Shown here one piece after another: positions 35,047 to 43,769 of a DNA stretch of 64,000 bases. Each line of letters begins with the position of its first letter. Within the stretch, counting starts at the first letter, position 1. The stretch is from Nostoc sp. LEGE 06077 (GTDB lineage Bacteria; Cyanobacteriota; Cyanobacteriia; Cyanobacteriales; Nostocaceae). The stretch is from positions 1-64,000 of the forward strand of contig NZ_JADEWI010000008.1 in NCBI RefSeq assembly GCF_015207705.1, in the 5' to 3' direction. The notes beneath the pieces are model-generated. The model was not told the DNA's origin. It made no database searches and saw only the letters and a list, made by a program, of their open reading frames with translations. The position numbers and the translations under genes were made by a program.

Positions 35047-36132
35047 ATGAGCTATGCTAAAACAACTGAGTTGAATGGCTCAGGGAGTATTACCGAAATT
35101 CAGCTATCTGAAGCCGAACAAGCGCTTGTCTGTTCTGCTTTTAGTAACAAAACTGAGGTAGCAGTTTTATTATTAGATGCAGAAAACCTCCAACTGAATG
35201 CTGAAACCGAAAAATTTTTAACCACAGTTTGTACTTGTCCCATTCAAATTAAAATCGCCTTTGCCAATTGGTGTAGCATGGGCAAACTAGATGTAGAGTT
35301 ACATGGACGTGGTTACGATTTAATTCATGTCCCTATAGGTAAAGATAATGCTGATGGAAAAATGATTGCTTTTGGTTCATCTATTCACGAAAGATACCCA
35401 AAAGCTAGAGAAGTTTTGGTTTGTTCTTCTGATAAAGTGATGACGAATCTGTGCAACCATCTACGTCAACATGGTTTAACAGTATATCAAGTGAGTCAAC
35501 AAGGTGAAGATATTACAGTATTGAATAGTTATACAGGTCAAGTTGTGAGAAAGGGTGCTAATACTGGACAAGAGATTCCGGCGATCGCCCAATTTATTCA
35601 ACAAATTAAAGAGTTAATTAAAACTGAACAAAAATGCACTCGCAGTTATTGGATTAACTTAGCTACACTTTCTCAAACTTATAAAAATAAGTATAAAATC
35701 AGTATTACTCAGGTGGCTGCCAAATATTTACCAGGGAAGAAAGCTAGGGAAATATTCGTAAATTATCCAGCAGAATTTGTGCTGCATCAAATTGAGCCAA
35801 ATGCTCCGGTATATATCACCTTATTTGAAGTTCCTGAAGATAAAGATATGGTAATAGAAAGCACGGCTAAATCTTTATCAGCAAATATTAATAGCAAAGT
35901 AGAATTAGAGCAAGCACTGAAAAGAATTGTTAGTAAATTAACTCACAACGCTCCTGGAAACTACATTAAAATAGGCCCTTTAGGTAGTGAGTTTATGCAG
36001 CAATATGGTAAACCCATTAGCGCACAAATTAAAACCTTGCAGTTGAGTTGCAATTTTATTAAATTTTTGCAATCTTGTACATCTTTACAACTCAAGCAAA
36101 CTCCCAAAGGATGGGAAATAGCAGTTAAATAA
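35047..36132 (+). CDS. NYN-domain protein with C-terminal OST-HTH/LOTUS-like domain
   Basis: A 361-residue protein. Residues about 36-155 form a NYN (PIN-like RNase) domain: 'VAVLLLDAENLQL' gives Asp44, Glu46 and Asn47, and further acidic positions are Asp100/Asp103 in 'GKDNADGKM' and Asp129 in 'VLVCSSDKVMTNLCNHLRQHGLTVYQV'. The C-terminal 80 residues ('KLTHNAPGNYIKIGPLGSEFMQQYGKPI...FLQSCTSLQLKQTPKGWEIAV') match the OST-HTH/LOTUS pattern, an RNA-binding fold. A linker of charged residues joins the two. Together they suggest an RNA-processing or RNA-silencing enzyme; the target is unknown. It is monocistronic. Confidence 0.78.
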   Translation: MSYAKTTELNGSGSITEIQLSEAEQALVCSAFSNKTEVAVLLLDAENLQLNAETEKFLTTVCTCPIQIKIAFANWCSMGKLDVELHGRGYDLIHVPIGKDNADGKMIAFGSSIHERYPKAREVLVCSSDKVMTNLCNHLRQHGLTVYQVSQQGEDITVLNSYTGQVVRKGANTGQEIPAIAQFIQQIKELIKTEQKCTRSYWINLATLSQTYKNKYKISITQVAAKYLPGKKAREIFVNYPAEFVLHQIEPNAPVYITLFEVPEDKDMVIESTAKSLSANINSKVELEQALKRIVSKLTHNAPGNYIKIGPLGSEFMQQYGKPISAQIKTLQLSCNFIKFLQSCTSLQLKQTPKGWEIAVK

Positions 36133-36272
36133 CCTCCTACCCAATTCCTTGCTTATTCAAGTGTAATCATGTAGGATGCTTACATAATTATTGCTTAGGA
36201 AGGACTTGATAATCTAGCAAAACAGGCAGAATTTACACATAGATAAGCTCTCATGCTAGATTTTCAGGATTT

Positions 36273-37295
36273 ATGGAAATTGCTCACGTTCACTTCTATG
36301 TAGAAAATGCTCCGGCTTGGCGGGATTGGTTCGTATATTATCTAGGGTTTTCCGCCGTCACTAGTGGAATAAGTTCAAATCACACTTGTACAGAAATTGT
36401 ACAAAGTGGTGCTATCTGTTTTTTGTTGTCTTCACCATTATTGCCCACCAGTCCGGTAGCGGAGTTTTTGCGTCAACATCCCCCTGGTGTGGCGGATATT
36501 GCTTTTAATGTACCCGATGTGGCAGCAGCGATCGCTCAAGCAGCCGCACAAGGAGCTACAATCTTAGAACCCAGCCACGAATATTGCGGTTACAAGTGTG
36601 GCAAAATTGCGGCTTGGGGCGGAATGACTCATACCTTGATCGAAAAAGCAGTGGGGGAAAAATGGGAAACACGCGATCGCCCCATGTTTACCGCTATCGA
36701 TCATCTAGTGTTAAATGTACCAGTTGGGGAGTTAGAGCGTGCTGTGGCTTGGTACAAAAACGTTTTAGATTTGCAACCACAGCAAGCATTTAAAATTAAA
36801 ACCGATCGCTCTGGGTTGTACAGCCAAGTGCTAGTTTCCCGCAATGGCAGTGTACAATTACCCATTAATGAACCAGCTTCTAGTAATTCGCAAATTCAAG
36901 AATTTTTGAATGTGAATCGCGGTGCGGGTATTCAGCACATAGCTTTGCGAACATCAAATTTGATTAGTGCGATCGCCCAATTACGTAGCCGTGGTTTATC
37001 CTTACTGTCGGTTCCGCAGACTTACTACTTGCAACTAAAAAAGCGGACAGAATTTTCCCTATCGCCATTAGAATTAGAAGCGATCGCTCAACAAGAAATT
37101 TTAGTAGATTGGCAAGCTAATAGTCAAAACGCACTATTACTGCAAATTTTTACCCAACCGATCTTTGAAGAGCCGACATTTTTCTTTGAGTTTATTGAAC
37201 GGCGTTTCCAAGCGCAAGGTTTTGGTGAGGGTAATTTTCGGGCTTTATTTGAAGCAATTGAAAGCGAACAAATAAAACGCGGAACTTTGCAATAA
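36273..37295 (+). CDS. hppD: 4-hydroxyphenylpyruvate dioxygenase
   Basis: A 340-residue non-haem iron dioxygenase that turns 4-hydroxyphenylpyruvate into homogentisate, the head-group precursor of tocopherol in cyanobacteria. The two-domain glyoxalase-like fold has iron ligands His144 ('AIDHLVLNVP'), His222 ('GIQHIALRT') and Glu306 ('FFFEFIERR'), the latter in the canonical C-terminal motif. The C-terminal 'GEGNFRALFEAIE' is standard. It is 140 bp after the NYN gene and has no partner in an operon. Confidence 0.93.
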   Translation: MEIAHVHFYVENAPAWRDWFVYYLGFSAVTSGISSNHTCTEIVQSGAICFLLSSPLLPTSPVAEFLRQHPPGVADIAFNVPDVAAAIAQAAAQGATILEPSHEYCGYKCGKIAAWGGMTHTLIEKAVGEKWETRDRPMFTAIDHLVLNVPVGELERAVAWYKNVLDLQPQQAFKIKTDRSGLYSQVLVSRNGSVQLPINEPASSNSQIQEFLNVNRGAGIQHIALRTSNLISAIAQLRSRGLSLLSVPQTYYLQLKKRTEFSLSPLELEAIAQQEILVDWQANSQNALLLQIFTQPIFEEPTFFFEFIERRFQAQGFGEGNFRALFEAIESEQIKRGTLQ

Positions 37296-37641
37296 TTTCA
37301 TTTGTTAGGTTTTGATGGATATTTACTGTGTGTAACCTAGTTCTGTTTATTCGTGCCAACTTGGCTACATATACTTAAGCACCACTGCTAAATTATGAAT
37401 GGGAAATAACTTGCGGGCTTGATGAGCCAACGTTTACTACACTAAACATGCTAAAGCATTAACAACGAACGGATTTAGGTTGGTTGCTTATTTTGCTCAC
37501 TCTTATGAGAGATTGCTGCTGTTTTTATTGTAGCGATCGACATCAAACTTCTTTATCTTGAAAAGGACAAACATAACAGGAAGTCCTCGTTGATTACTCC
37601 TATCCTTACCTCGTTCATTCTGGGATGAACGAGGGCTTTTT
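37296..37641. other. Spacer downstream of hppD with a terminator; possible small RNA
   Basis: No protein gene is visible. A strong hairpin terminator (37609-37644) on the plus strand lies more than 300 bp after hppD, further than needed to end that transcript. Either it serves a long 3' UTR or a small RNA starts in the 37500-37600 region. The segment 'GATTACTCCTATCC' just before the stem is single-stranded and pyrimidine-rich. Confidence 0.4.
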
Positions 37642-37644
37642 TTA
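37609..37644 (+). terminator. Intrinsic terminator (hppD or a small RNA)
   Basis: A 10-bp perfect stem, CCTCGTTCAT (37609-37618) with ATGAACGAGG (37625-37634), six-nt loop, followed by GCTTTTTTT on the plus strand. Confidence 0.85.
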
Positions 37645-37962
37645 TTTAGTAGAATTCACTCCAATTACACCAATAATAATTAAACCTATCGATAAAAACT
37701 TGACAAGAGACATCGATTCCCGAAACCAAATTATGCCAATAGTAGCGATTACAGTTGTTCCCAAACCTGACCAAACCGAATAAGCAACACTGACTTCAAT
37801 TTTTCTAAGAGCTAAAGTTAAAAAACTAAAACAGATTCCATAACAGATAAAAATTAACACCGAGGGAATAGTTCTCGTAAATCCCTCTGATAATTTCATG
37901 GAAGTTGTACCAGCAACTTCAAACAAGATGGCCGCAATGAGATAAATCCAACTACTTGTCAT
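37642..37962 (-). CDS. SMR-family multidrug transporter (EmrE/Qac type)
   Basis: A 106-residue small multidrug resistance protein with four membrane helices. The conserved Glu15 sits in 'AAILFEVAGTTSMKLSEGFTR', and 'VAYSVWSGLGTTVIATIGIIWF' forms helix three. The sequence resembles EmrE/QacE (GTT-MK-SEGFTR) more than guanidinium exporters of the SugE/Gdx group. No ykkC-type riboswitch is visible upstream. Works as an antiparallel dimer exporting cationic compounds against protons. Its start overlaps no neighbour. Confidence 0.9.
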   Translation of the reverse strand: MTSSWIYLIAAILFEVAGTTSMKLSEGFTRTIPSVLIFICYGICFSFLTLALRKIEVSVAYSVWSGLGTTVIATIGIIWFRESMSLVKFLSIGLIIIGVIGVNSTK

Positions 37963-38292
37963 GTTTATTGATTGATTATAAGGGGATCATGAAAATATGA
38001 ATTTTTCTGACCAAGGATAATAAGTAAAAATTCTATAGTTAGTAAATTAACTATTTCTGCTATTTTGATAACATTTGTCTTCTTAGATAAGCTGTAATCG
38101 ATGATTTATATTCAGTTTACCACACCAATATTATGGGGGTTTACCGTACCAGGAATAACGTTCGGTAATCATGATTAAATTGGTGGAAAAAACCGAATTT
38201 AAACCATCCTGGATTGTGAATACTATAAAAACAACGCAAATGATCTAAACCTAAATCACCTACAAAAATTAGAAATTAACTGAGGTAGAGAC
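37963..38292. other. Divergent promoter region of SMR and hsp20 genes
   Basis: No gene is visible. TTACCG (38142-38147) and CGGTAA (38163-38168) form an inverted repeat in the upstream region of hsp20 that might be a regulatory site. The rest is AT-rich. Confidence 0.45.
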
Positions 38293-38742
38293 ATGACACT
38301 AGTACGTTGGAATCCTTGGCAAGAAATGAACACTATTCAAAGACAAATAAACAGTTTATTTGCAGACGAAATGCTCCCATCTACTTTACTAGAGAAAAGC
38401 TTGGCAAAGGTTCCGGCTGCTGAATTACACGAAACTGAAGAAGCTATTCATCTCAAGCTAGAACTGCCTGGAATTGAAGCTAAAGACTTGGATGTACAAG
38501 TTACAGAAAAAGCTGTATACATCAGCGGTGAAAGAAAATCTGAAACCAAAACAGAAGGAAAAGGTGTTACCAAGAGTGAATTTCATTATGGTAAATTCCA
38601 ACGCTTGATTCCTTTACCTACTCGCATTCAAAATACCAATGTTACGGCTGATTATAAAGATGGTATTTTGACTCTGACTTTGCCTAAAGCTGAGGAAGAA
38701 AAGAAAAAAGTTGTCAAGCTAAATCTTGAATCTATTGGCTAA
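38293..38742 (+). CDS. hspA: Hsp20/alpha-crystallin small heat-shock protein
   Basis: A 149-residue small heat-shock protein. It starts 'MTLVRWNPWQEMNTIQRQINSLF', and the alpha-crystallin domain spans about 43-140, with 'ELPGIEAKDLDVQVTEKAVYISGERK' and the 'ADYKDGILTLTLPKAEE' beta-strand motif. A C-terminal Lys-rich tail follows. It holds unfolding proteins and membranes during heat stress. The upstream 330 bp probably contains heat-shock regulation. A perfect terminator follows at 38842-38877. Confidence 0.93.
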   Translation: MTLVRWNPWQEMNTIQRQINSLFADEMLPSTLLEKSLAKVPAAELHETEEAIHLKLELPGIEAKDLDVQVTEKAVYISGERKSETKTEGKGVTKSEFHYGKFQRLIPLPTRIQNTNVTADYKDGILTLTLPKAEEEKKKVVKLNLESIG

Positions 38743-38841
38743 GTTCAATTTTGGATTACTTTCATTTTGAACTTAACCCCAAAAACTGGAAGTCACAGCT
38801 ATAAAAACTAAGTTAGCTTGCATGACGTAACTTTAAAATAA

Positions 38842-38877
38842 AAAGCCTATTTACACATTGTAAATAGGCTTTTTTAT
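38842..38877 (+). terminator. Intrinsic terminator between hspA and convergent gene
   Basis: A 12-bp perfect stem (38842-38853 with 38861-38872) around a 7-nt loop, with TTTTTTATC after it on the plus strand and A-rich sequence before it, so it can work for both convergent genes. Confidence 0.9.
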
Positions 38878-38881
38878 CTGG

Positions 38882-39466
38882 TTATAAGCTACGATTTCTA
38901 CCTGTTGATTGTTGTCTGTCTACGGGAAAAACTTCAAAATCGAAAGTTGCAATCAGACGATCATCAACATACACCTGTATTTTATGTTTACCAGGTGGAT
39001 CACCTGCGGCGATCGTCCAATAGTTTTCAATCACACCATCTTTAACTAAAGTTTTGCGCCTCATTACTGACTCTGTACCATCAGCAGAGACTGTGAAGTT
39101 TTCACCATCATCTGTAGCCCAAGTTTCTGGGGGTTTTGGTAAGCGTAGGACTTCTCGCCATGTAACTTCACCTTGGTAGTCTTTGAGTTGAATTCGCCAC
39201 CCATATTTACTACCTTCTTGTAGTGGGACTCTAAATGTGGGGATGAAGTTAACTTTACCTCTAGCATCAACTCTCGCTATGCCAAACTCAGCTTTGTCGA
39301 TCGCAACCGAATTTTTAGTATTGTTTGCTTGAGAAATTGACCCTGATGGTGCTATTTTTTCGTCGGCGATCGCTACTGTAGCATTGATTGGCTGAGACGC
39401 TACCAACCCGGAAACTAGCCAAGAAGAAGTTAGTACAACTATTGCAGTCCAAATTCTCATTAGCAA
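38882..39466 (-). CDS. Secreted hypothetical protein
   Basis: A 194-residue protein with an N-terminal signal sequence ('MLMRIWTAIVVLTSSWLVSGLVASQPINA'). The rest has no family I recognise. It is beta-rich ('GIARVDARGKVNFIPTFRVPLQEGSKYGWRIQLKDYQGEVTWREVLRLPKPPETW' and a final 'PPGKHKIQVYVDDRLIATFDFEVFP' that looks like an immunoglobulin-like beta-sandwich strand set). It is probably periplasmic or extracellular. An internal ATG two codons downstream could be the start. Convergent with hspA. Confidence 0.72.
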   Translation of the reverse strand: MLMRIWTAIVVLTSSWLVSGLVASQPINATVAIADEKIAPSGSISQANNTKNSVAIDKAEFGIARVDARGKVNFIPTFRVPLQEGSKYGWRIQLKDYQGEVTWREVLRLPKPPETWATDDGENFTVSADGTESVMRRKTLVKDGVIENYWTIAAGDPPGKHKIQVYVDDRLIATFDFEVFPVDRQQSTGRNRSL

Positions 39467-40074
39467 AATTGTTGGTCATTTACTAGTACTTATTCCCGCT
39501 TTCCCATTGGCTTCCGGGTACAGTCCCGATAAATAGCCAAGTTGGCAGAATAAAAGTTGCAGGTTTAATAGTCAGTTTATAGTTAAATCGGCAACATCAG
39601 ATCAAGCCACTCAAAATACTTTATTCTCCAGCCAGTTGCCAGAACTGCGAAAACTATCATCGCAGGTTTTAGGTGTAGGTGCTAAATATGCGTCTATTCT
39701 TAACTGTTTTGTGTTGAATACGGAATTTTTGATATGTAAGCAATTGCTGACACTGGTTTAGTGTAAGAGGATGTTTGAAAAGTGGAAAAATATACCAAAA
39801 ACCCCACTTCCATTCCTCTCCCCGCAACGGAGAAACCCCCATTCCCTGTCTTTGCTACGCAACGCTAACGCGAACGACACGCTGTGCGAATGTAGGGAAG
39901 GTGAGGTTCACGAAGTTAGGTTTTTAATATTTTGATGTTAGCAATAATACTTTTCAAACAACCTTTAAGACTGATGTGGTAGAAGCACAATTTATGGGAA
40001 TGTAGCGCGATCGCCTAGGAAGAGTGAACATATCCTAGTAAATTGATAGTGAGGCGTTTTGAGCAGCAAACAGC
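39467..40074. other. 608-bp spacer containing a 197-bp MITE-like element
   Basis: No gene is visible. The element 39768-39964 fills part of it. The rest holds the upstream region of the secreted hypothetical gene and of the nitrilase-fold gene, with HIP1 sites. Confidence 0.65.
39768..39964. mobile_element. 197-bp MITE-like element
   Basis: AGGATGTTTGAAAAGT (39768-39783) and ACTTTTCAAACAACCT (39949-39964) are terminal inverted repeats with one mismatch over 16 bp. No ORF is inside. TAAG-type flanks (about 39764-39767 and 39966-39969) hint at a short target duplication, not exact in length. The ends resemble those of IS5-like MITEs, which is an inference. Confidence 0.6.
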
Positions 40075-41118
40075 ATGGCAGATATCCCAAATTCCATTGC
40101 ATCATACCGTGCGTTAGCACTGCAAGTTACCTGTCATACTGTGAATCAAGCCAGCGATCGCCACACTGTCCAAGAAATCATTCATCATACTATCAACCGC
40201 TTGGCGCAACAAATCGCCGCCAGTATTGCTTTTATTGGTTTTGACTGTCGTTTAATTGTCTTACCAGAATATTTCCTGACAGGTTTCCCAATGGGGGAAC
40301 CTTTGGCTGTGTGGGGAGAAAAAGCTTGTATAGAAATGCACGGTGCAGAGTATGAAGCCCTCGGTAAAATTGCTCAGAAACATCAGATATTTTTAGCTGG
40401 TAACGCCTACGAACTCGACCCCAATTTTCCCGGCTTATATTTTCAAACTTGCTTTGTAATTGACCCGGCTGGTGCTATTGTCTTGCGATATCGGCGGCTA
40501 AATTCGTTATTTGCACCCACACCCCATGATGTTTGGGATAAATATCTTGATTGTTACGGCTTAGAAGGGGTTTTTCCCGTGGCGAAAACCGCTATCGGCA
40601 ATTTAGCTGCTGTAGCTTCCGAAGAAATTTTATATCCTGAAGTGGCGCGGTGTTTAGCAATGCGTGGTGCAGAGATTTTTCTGCATTCCACCTCCGAAGT
40701 TTACAGCAAAAACCTCACACCAAAAGACGCAGCAAAAATTTCTCGCGCTGTGGAAAATATGGCTTACGTTGTTTCTGCTAATACCGCAGGTCTAGCGAAT
40801 AGCCCCATCCCCATCGCCTCCGTTGATGGCGGCTCAAAAATAGTCGATTATCGCGGTATCGTATTAGCAGAGACAGGTGCAGGGGAAAGTATGGCAGCCT
40901 TTGCTGAGATAGATTTAACTGCTTTAAGACGCGATCGCCATCGTCCAGGGTTAAATAATTTACTTTCTCGCCAGCGCTTTGAACTCTACGCCCAAAGTTA
41001 CAGCCAAGCTCAATTTTATCCAGCAAATACTATGCTAAATCAAGAAGTTGAACGCCAACACTTCATCCAAACACAACAACAAACTATAGAACGCCTATCT
41101 CAGTTGGGAGTGATTTAA
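40075..41118 (+). CDS. Nitrilase-superfamily protein lacking the catalytic Cys
   Basis: A 347-residue carbon-nitrogen-hydrolase-fold protein. The triad Glu is present (Glu65 in 'IVLPEYFLTGF'). The Lys position reads 'RYRRLNS' (Arg141 where Lys is usual). The Cys position reads 'AAVASEEILYPEVAR', so Ser182 stands where the nucleophile Cys is expected, with the downstream Glu and Pro-Glu spacing preserved. Such a protein may be inactive as a nitrilase/amidase or have a Ser-based chemistry. It is followed after a repeat array by an aldehyde dehydrogenase and is near the cyanophycin genes. The sequence of the remaining core ('GAEIFLHSTSEVYS') is family-like. Confidence 0.82.
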   Translation: MADIPNSIASYRALALQVTCHTVNQASDRHTVQEIIHHTINRLAQQIAASIAFIGFDCRLIVLPEYFLTGFPMGEPLAVWGEKACIEMHGAEYEALGKIAQKHQIFLAGNAYELDPNFPGLYFQTCFVIDPAGAIVLRYRRLNSLFAPTPHDVWDKYLDCYGLEGVFPVAKTAIGNLAAVASEEILYPEVARCLAMRGAEIFLHSTSEVYSKNLTPKDAAKISRAVENMAYVVSANTAGLANSPIPIASVDGGSKIVDYRGIVLAETGAGESMAAFAEIDLTALRRDRHRPGLNNLLSRQRFELYAQSYSQAQFYPANTMLNQEVERQHFIQTQQQTIERLSQLGVI

Positions 41119-41261
41119 AAGTGTGAAGTGTGAAAAAGTATGAAGTCTGAAGTATGAAGTCTGAAAAAGTATGAAGTCTGAAGTCTGAAATGAGATTGTT
41201 TTGTGCTAACTATTGACCATTGACAAATGGCAAATGACAAATGACCAATGACAAATGACCA
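41119..41261. repeat. Two short tandem repeat arrays between nitrilase-fold and aldehyde dehydrogenase genes
   Basis: Array one (about 41120-41192) repeats AGTATGA/AGTCTGA heptamers. Array two (about 41212-41270) repeats 7-mers of the CAAATGA/CCAATGA kind. Array two runs into the start of the aldehyde dehydrogenase gene: its ATG at 41262 is itself part of an AATGACAAA repeat unit. Confidence 0.85.
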
Positions 41262-42683
41262 ATGACAAAACCAATCGAAGTCCGTAACCCAAGAACGGGA
41301 AAATATGATTATGTAATTATCCCACCGCCACCGAAGTTACTAGCACAGCAATGTAACCGAGCGAGGAGGGCGCAAATACGTTGGCAAAAACTAGGCGTAG
41401 AAGGAAGAGTTGCAGCTTTACAAGAATGGAAGCAAGCAATCTTGGCTGGACGCGAGAAGCTAACAGATGCTTTGGTCAATGATACGGGTAGATTATCCAT
41501 CTCGGTGATGGAAATCGACTCATTCTTTTCTACTATCGATCGCTGGTGTGGATTAGCGCCAGAATTATTACAAGATTCGGCGAAAAATACATCTATTCCG
41601 TTCATCGCTTTACAACAAACATCAACGCCTTACCCTGTAGTTGGGGTAATTAGTCCCTGGAATTTCCCGTTGTTGCTGTCTACGATAGATACCATTCCCG
41701 CACTACTGGCGGGTTGTGCTGTAGTTGTTAAACCGAGTGAAATTGCACCGCGTTTCATCGCCCCACTCATAGCCGCAATTAATGAAGTTCCGGCTTTGCG
41801 TGATGTTTTGAGTTTTGTGGAAGGTGCGGGAGAAACTGGGGCTGCTTTAATTGAGAATGTAGATTTAGTCTGTTTTACCGGTAGTGTCGCCACTGGACGC
41901 AAAGTTGCAGAAGCCGCCGCGAGAAGATTTATCCCCGCTTTTTTGGAATTGGGCGGGAAAGATCCGGCGATCGTTTTAGAGTCAGCCAATTTAGAATTAG
42001 CCACATCAGCGATTTTATGGGGTTCCGTCGTCAACACCGGACAATCATGTTTATCAATTGAGCGTATTTACGTCGCCGAACCTATCTTTGAAAAGTTTTA
42101 TCATCAGTTAGTAGCTAAAGCGCATCGCCTACAACTAGCCCATCCCACTATTGAAAGTGGCGAAATCGGCCCCATTATTGCCGAAAGACAAGCCGGAATC
42201 ATTAACGAACATCTCGCCGATGCGGTAGAAAAAGGTGCGGTGATTCATTGCGGCGGTAAAGTTGAAGATTTAGGCGGTGGTTGGTGGTGTCGTCCTACGG
42301 TGCTAACTCATGTTAACCATACAATGAAAGTCATGACCGAAGAGACTTTCGGCCCTATCATGCCCATAATGCCTTTTACCACAGTGGAGGAAGCAGTAAA
42401 TTTAGCCAACGATTCAATTTATGGACTGAGTGCGGCGGTGTTTGCGGAAACCGAAACTGAAGCTATCACAGTTGCCCAGCAAATAGATGCAGGTGCTATC
42501 AGTATTAATGATGCCGCCCTCACCGCCATTATGCACGAAGGTGAGAAAAACGCCTTCAAATTCTCCGGTTTAGGCGGTTCACGTATGGGTACAGCCGCTA
42601 TCAAACGGTTCTTGCGGAAAAAGGCTTTTTTGATTAAAACCAATTCCCATCAAGACCCTTGGTGGTTTGATCATCAGGTGTAG
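41262..42683 (+). CDS. Aldehyde dehydrogenase (NAD(P)+-dependent)
   Basis: A 473-residue aldehyde dehydrogenase. The Asn134 oxyanion residue is in 'ISPWNFPL', the general-base Glu229 in 'FLELGGKDP', and the nucleophile Cys263 in 'NTGQSCLSIERIYV', so the enzyme should oxidise an aldehyde to an acid. The coenzyme-binding motif 'FTGSVATGRKVAEAAA' is present. The substrate is unknown; location beside cyanophycin genes suggests, but does not show, a role in nitrogen or amino-acid catabolism. The N-terminus falls in a tandem repeat, so the start ATG 41262 is not certain. Confidence 0.92.
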   Translation: MTKPIEVRNPRTGKYDYVIIPPPPKLLAQQCNRARRAQIRWQKLGVEGRVAALQEWKQAILAGREKLTDALVNDTGRLSISVMEIDSFFSTIDRWCGLAPELLQDSAKNTSIPFIALQQTSTPYPVVGVISPWNFPLLLSTIDTIPALLAGCAVVVKPSEIAPRFIAPLIAAINEVPALRDVLSFVEGAGETGAALIENVDLVCFTGSVATGRKVAEAAARRFIPAFLELGGKDPAIVLESANLELATSAILWGSVVNTGQSCLSIERIYVAEPIFEKFYHQLVAKAHRLQLAHPTIESGEIGPIIAERQAGIINEHLADAVEKGAVIHCGGKVEDLGGGWWCRPTVLTHVNHTMKVMTEETFGPIMPIMPFTTVEEAVNLANDSIYGLSAAVFAETETEAITVAQQIDAGAISINDAALTAIMHEGEKNAFKFSGLGGSRMGTAAIKRFLRKKAFLIKTNSHQDPWWFDHQV

Positions 42684-42687
42684 TGCT

Positions 42688-42765
42688 ATAGCAGGGGACA
42701 GGTGACAGGTGACAGAGTTAAAAGTCTTTTATTGTCTAAGTCTTATCGCTTACCAATGTCTTAAC
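42688..42765. repeat. Dispersed repeat ('GGGGACAGGTGACAGG' family), copy 2
   Basis: Starts 'tatagcaggggacaggtg', continues with 'agagttaaaagtctttta' and 'tcttatcgcttaccaatgtc', matching copy 1 at 19986-20075 nearly base for base. It sits directly behind the aldehyde dehydrogenase stop. A 'ctctgcgtctctgtggttcg' block follows at about 42802-42821, another dispersed unit. Confidence 0.75.
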
Positions 42766-42914
42766 TACCTTGCCTACAGCTATATCTTCTCTCAGCGACC
42801 TCTGCGTCTCTGTGGTTCGTTAAAAACCTTATTGTGTTTTGTTGGGTTTCGCTGTCGCTTTACCCAACCTACTTTTTTCGTCCCCTACACCCTACACCCT
42901 ATACCTCTATATTT

Positions 42915-43769
42915 CTAACCCACCCCTACAGATTCATTCACAACATCACTAGCTACAACACCATTAGTCAGAATCGGTTGACGGGTTTTCAGGTTAAATT
43001 TATAACCGTGAGGCAAAATGTGCAGCTTTGCACCACAAATTGCCAAGGGTTCATCTCTGAGAATTTGATCTGCGTTGTTATATGTAGATTCAGACTCATC
43101 CACAATTGTGACCGAACCTTCACCAATAATTTCGATTTGGTCATCAGTCACCGCGATCGCTGTATTCTCATCAATCCCAAATCCTAACACCGCAGGTTCA
43201 TGGATTAAAGCTGTAATCAAACGTCCTAAGCGTCCCCGTTGCAAGAAATGTTGGTCAATCACTATTCCTGGTAAAAAACCCAGACCAGGCCCCATTTCCA
43301 CAATTTCCATCCGTGGTGTACTTTGAGAATCACCCTCAACAATCATTTTATCGGGCATCACCGCCGCACCCGCACTAGTACCTGCGATAACTGCACCTTC
43401 AGCATAGCGTTGGTGAATCGCTGCATCGATTTGGGTATCTTTGAGGATACTAGTAATTCGCGCTTGGTCTCCTCCGGTAAAAAATACCCCAGTCGCCTTA
43501 CTAATCGCTTCTAAAGCAGTGGAAGAAGTCGCATCTTCACGAGTTTCTGTATCAATAATGCGAACGTTTTCTGCACCTAGTCGTTCAAAAACTCTAATGT
43601 AATTTTCTCCCACTTCTCTAGGCAGTTCTGTGGCAGCCGTCATAATTACAATATTAGCTTTTGTACCCCCAGCCCGACGGACAAATTCTCGGAGGATTTG
43701 ACAATCGCCTTCTTTATCTTCTGCTCCACCAATAATCACTAACTGGCGTTTATGTGTAGCTTCTGTCAT
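42915..43769 (-). CDS. cphB: Cyanophycinase
   Basis: A 284-residue cyanophycinase, an exo-peptidase that splits cyanophycin (poly-Asp with Arg side chains) into beta-Asp-Arg dipeptides. The catalytic Ser132 is in 'IAGTSAGAAVM', His174 in 'VIDQHFLQRGRLGRL', and Glu201 in 'GFGIDENTAI', matching in numbering the known Synechocystis enzyme. The N-terminus 'RQLVIIGGAEDKEG' is characteristic. It is convergent with the aldehyde dehydrogenase and divergent, at a distance, from cphA2. No operon partner is evident. Confidence 0.96.
   Translation of the reverse strand: MTEATHKRQLVIIGGAEDKEGDCQILREFVRRAGGTKANIVIMTAATELPREVGENYIRVFERLGAENVRIIDTETREDATSSTALEAISKATGVFFTGGDQARITSILKDTQIDAAIHQRYAEGAVIAGTSAGAAVMPDKMIVEGDSQSTPRMEIVEMGPGLGFLPGIVIDQHFLQRGRLGRLITALIHEPAVLGFGIDENTAIAVTDDQIEIIGEGSVTIVDESESTYNNADQILRDEPLAICGAKLHILPHGYKFNLKTRQPILTNGVVASDVVNESVGVG

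Noticed and set aside
37963-38292. Guanidine (ykkC) riboswitch before the SMR gene
   Set aside because: The conserved ykkC or mini-ykkC motifs are not found, and the transporter resembles EmrE more than guanidinium exporters.
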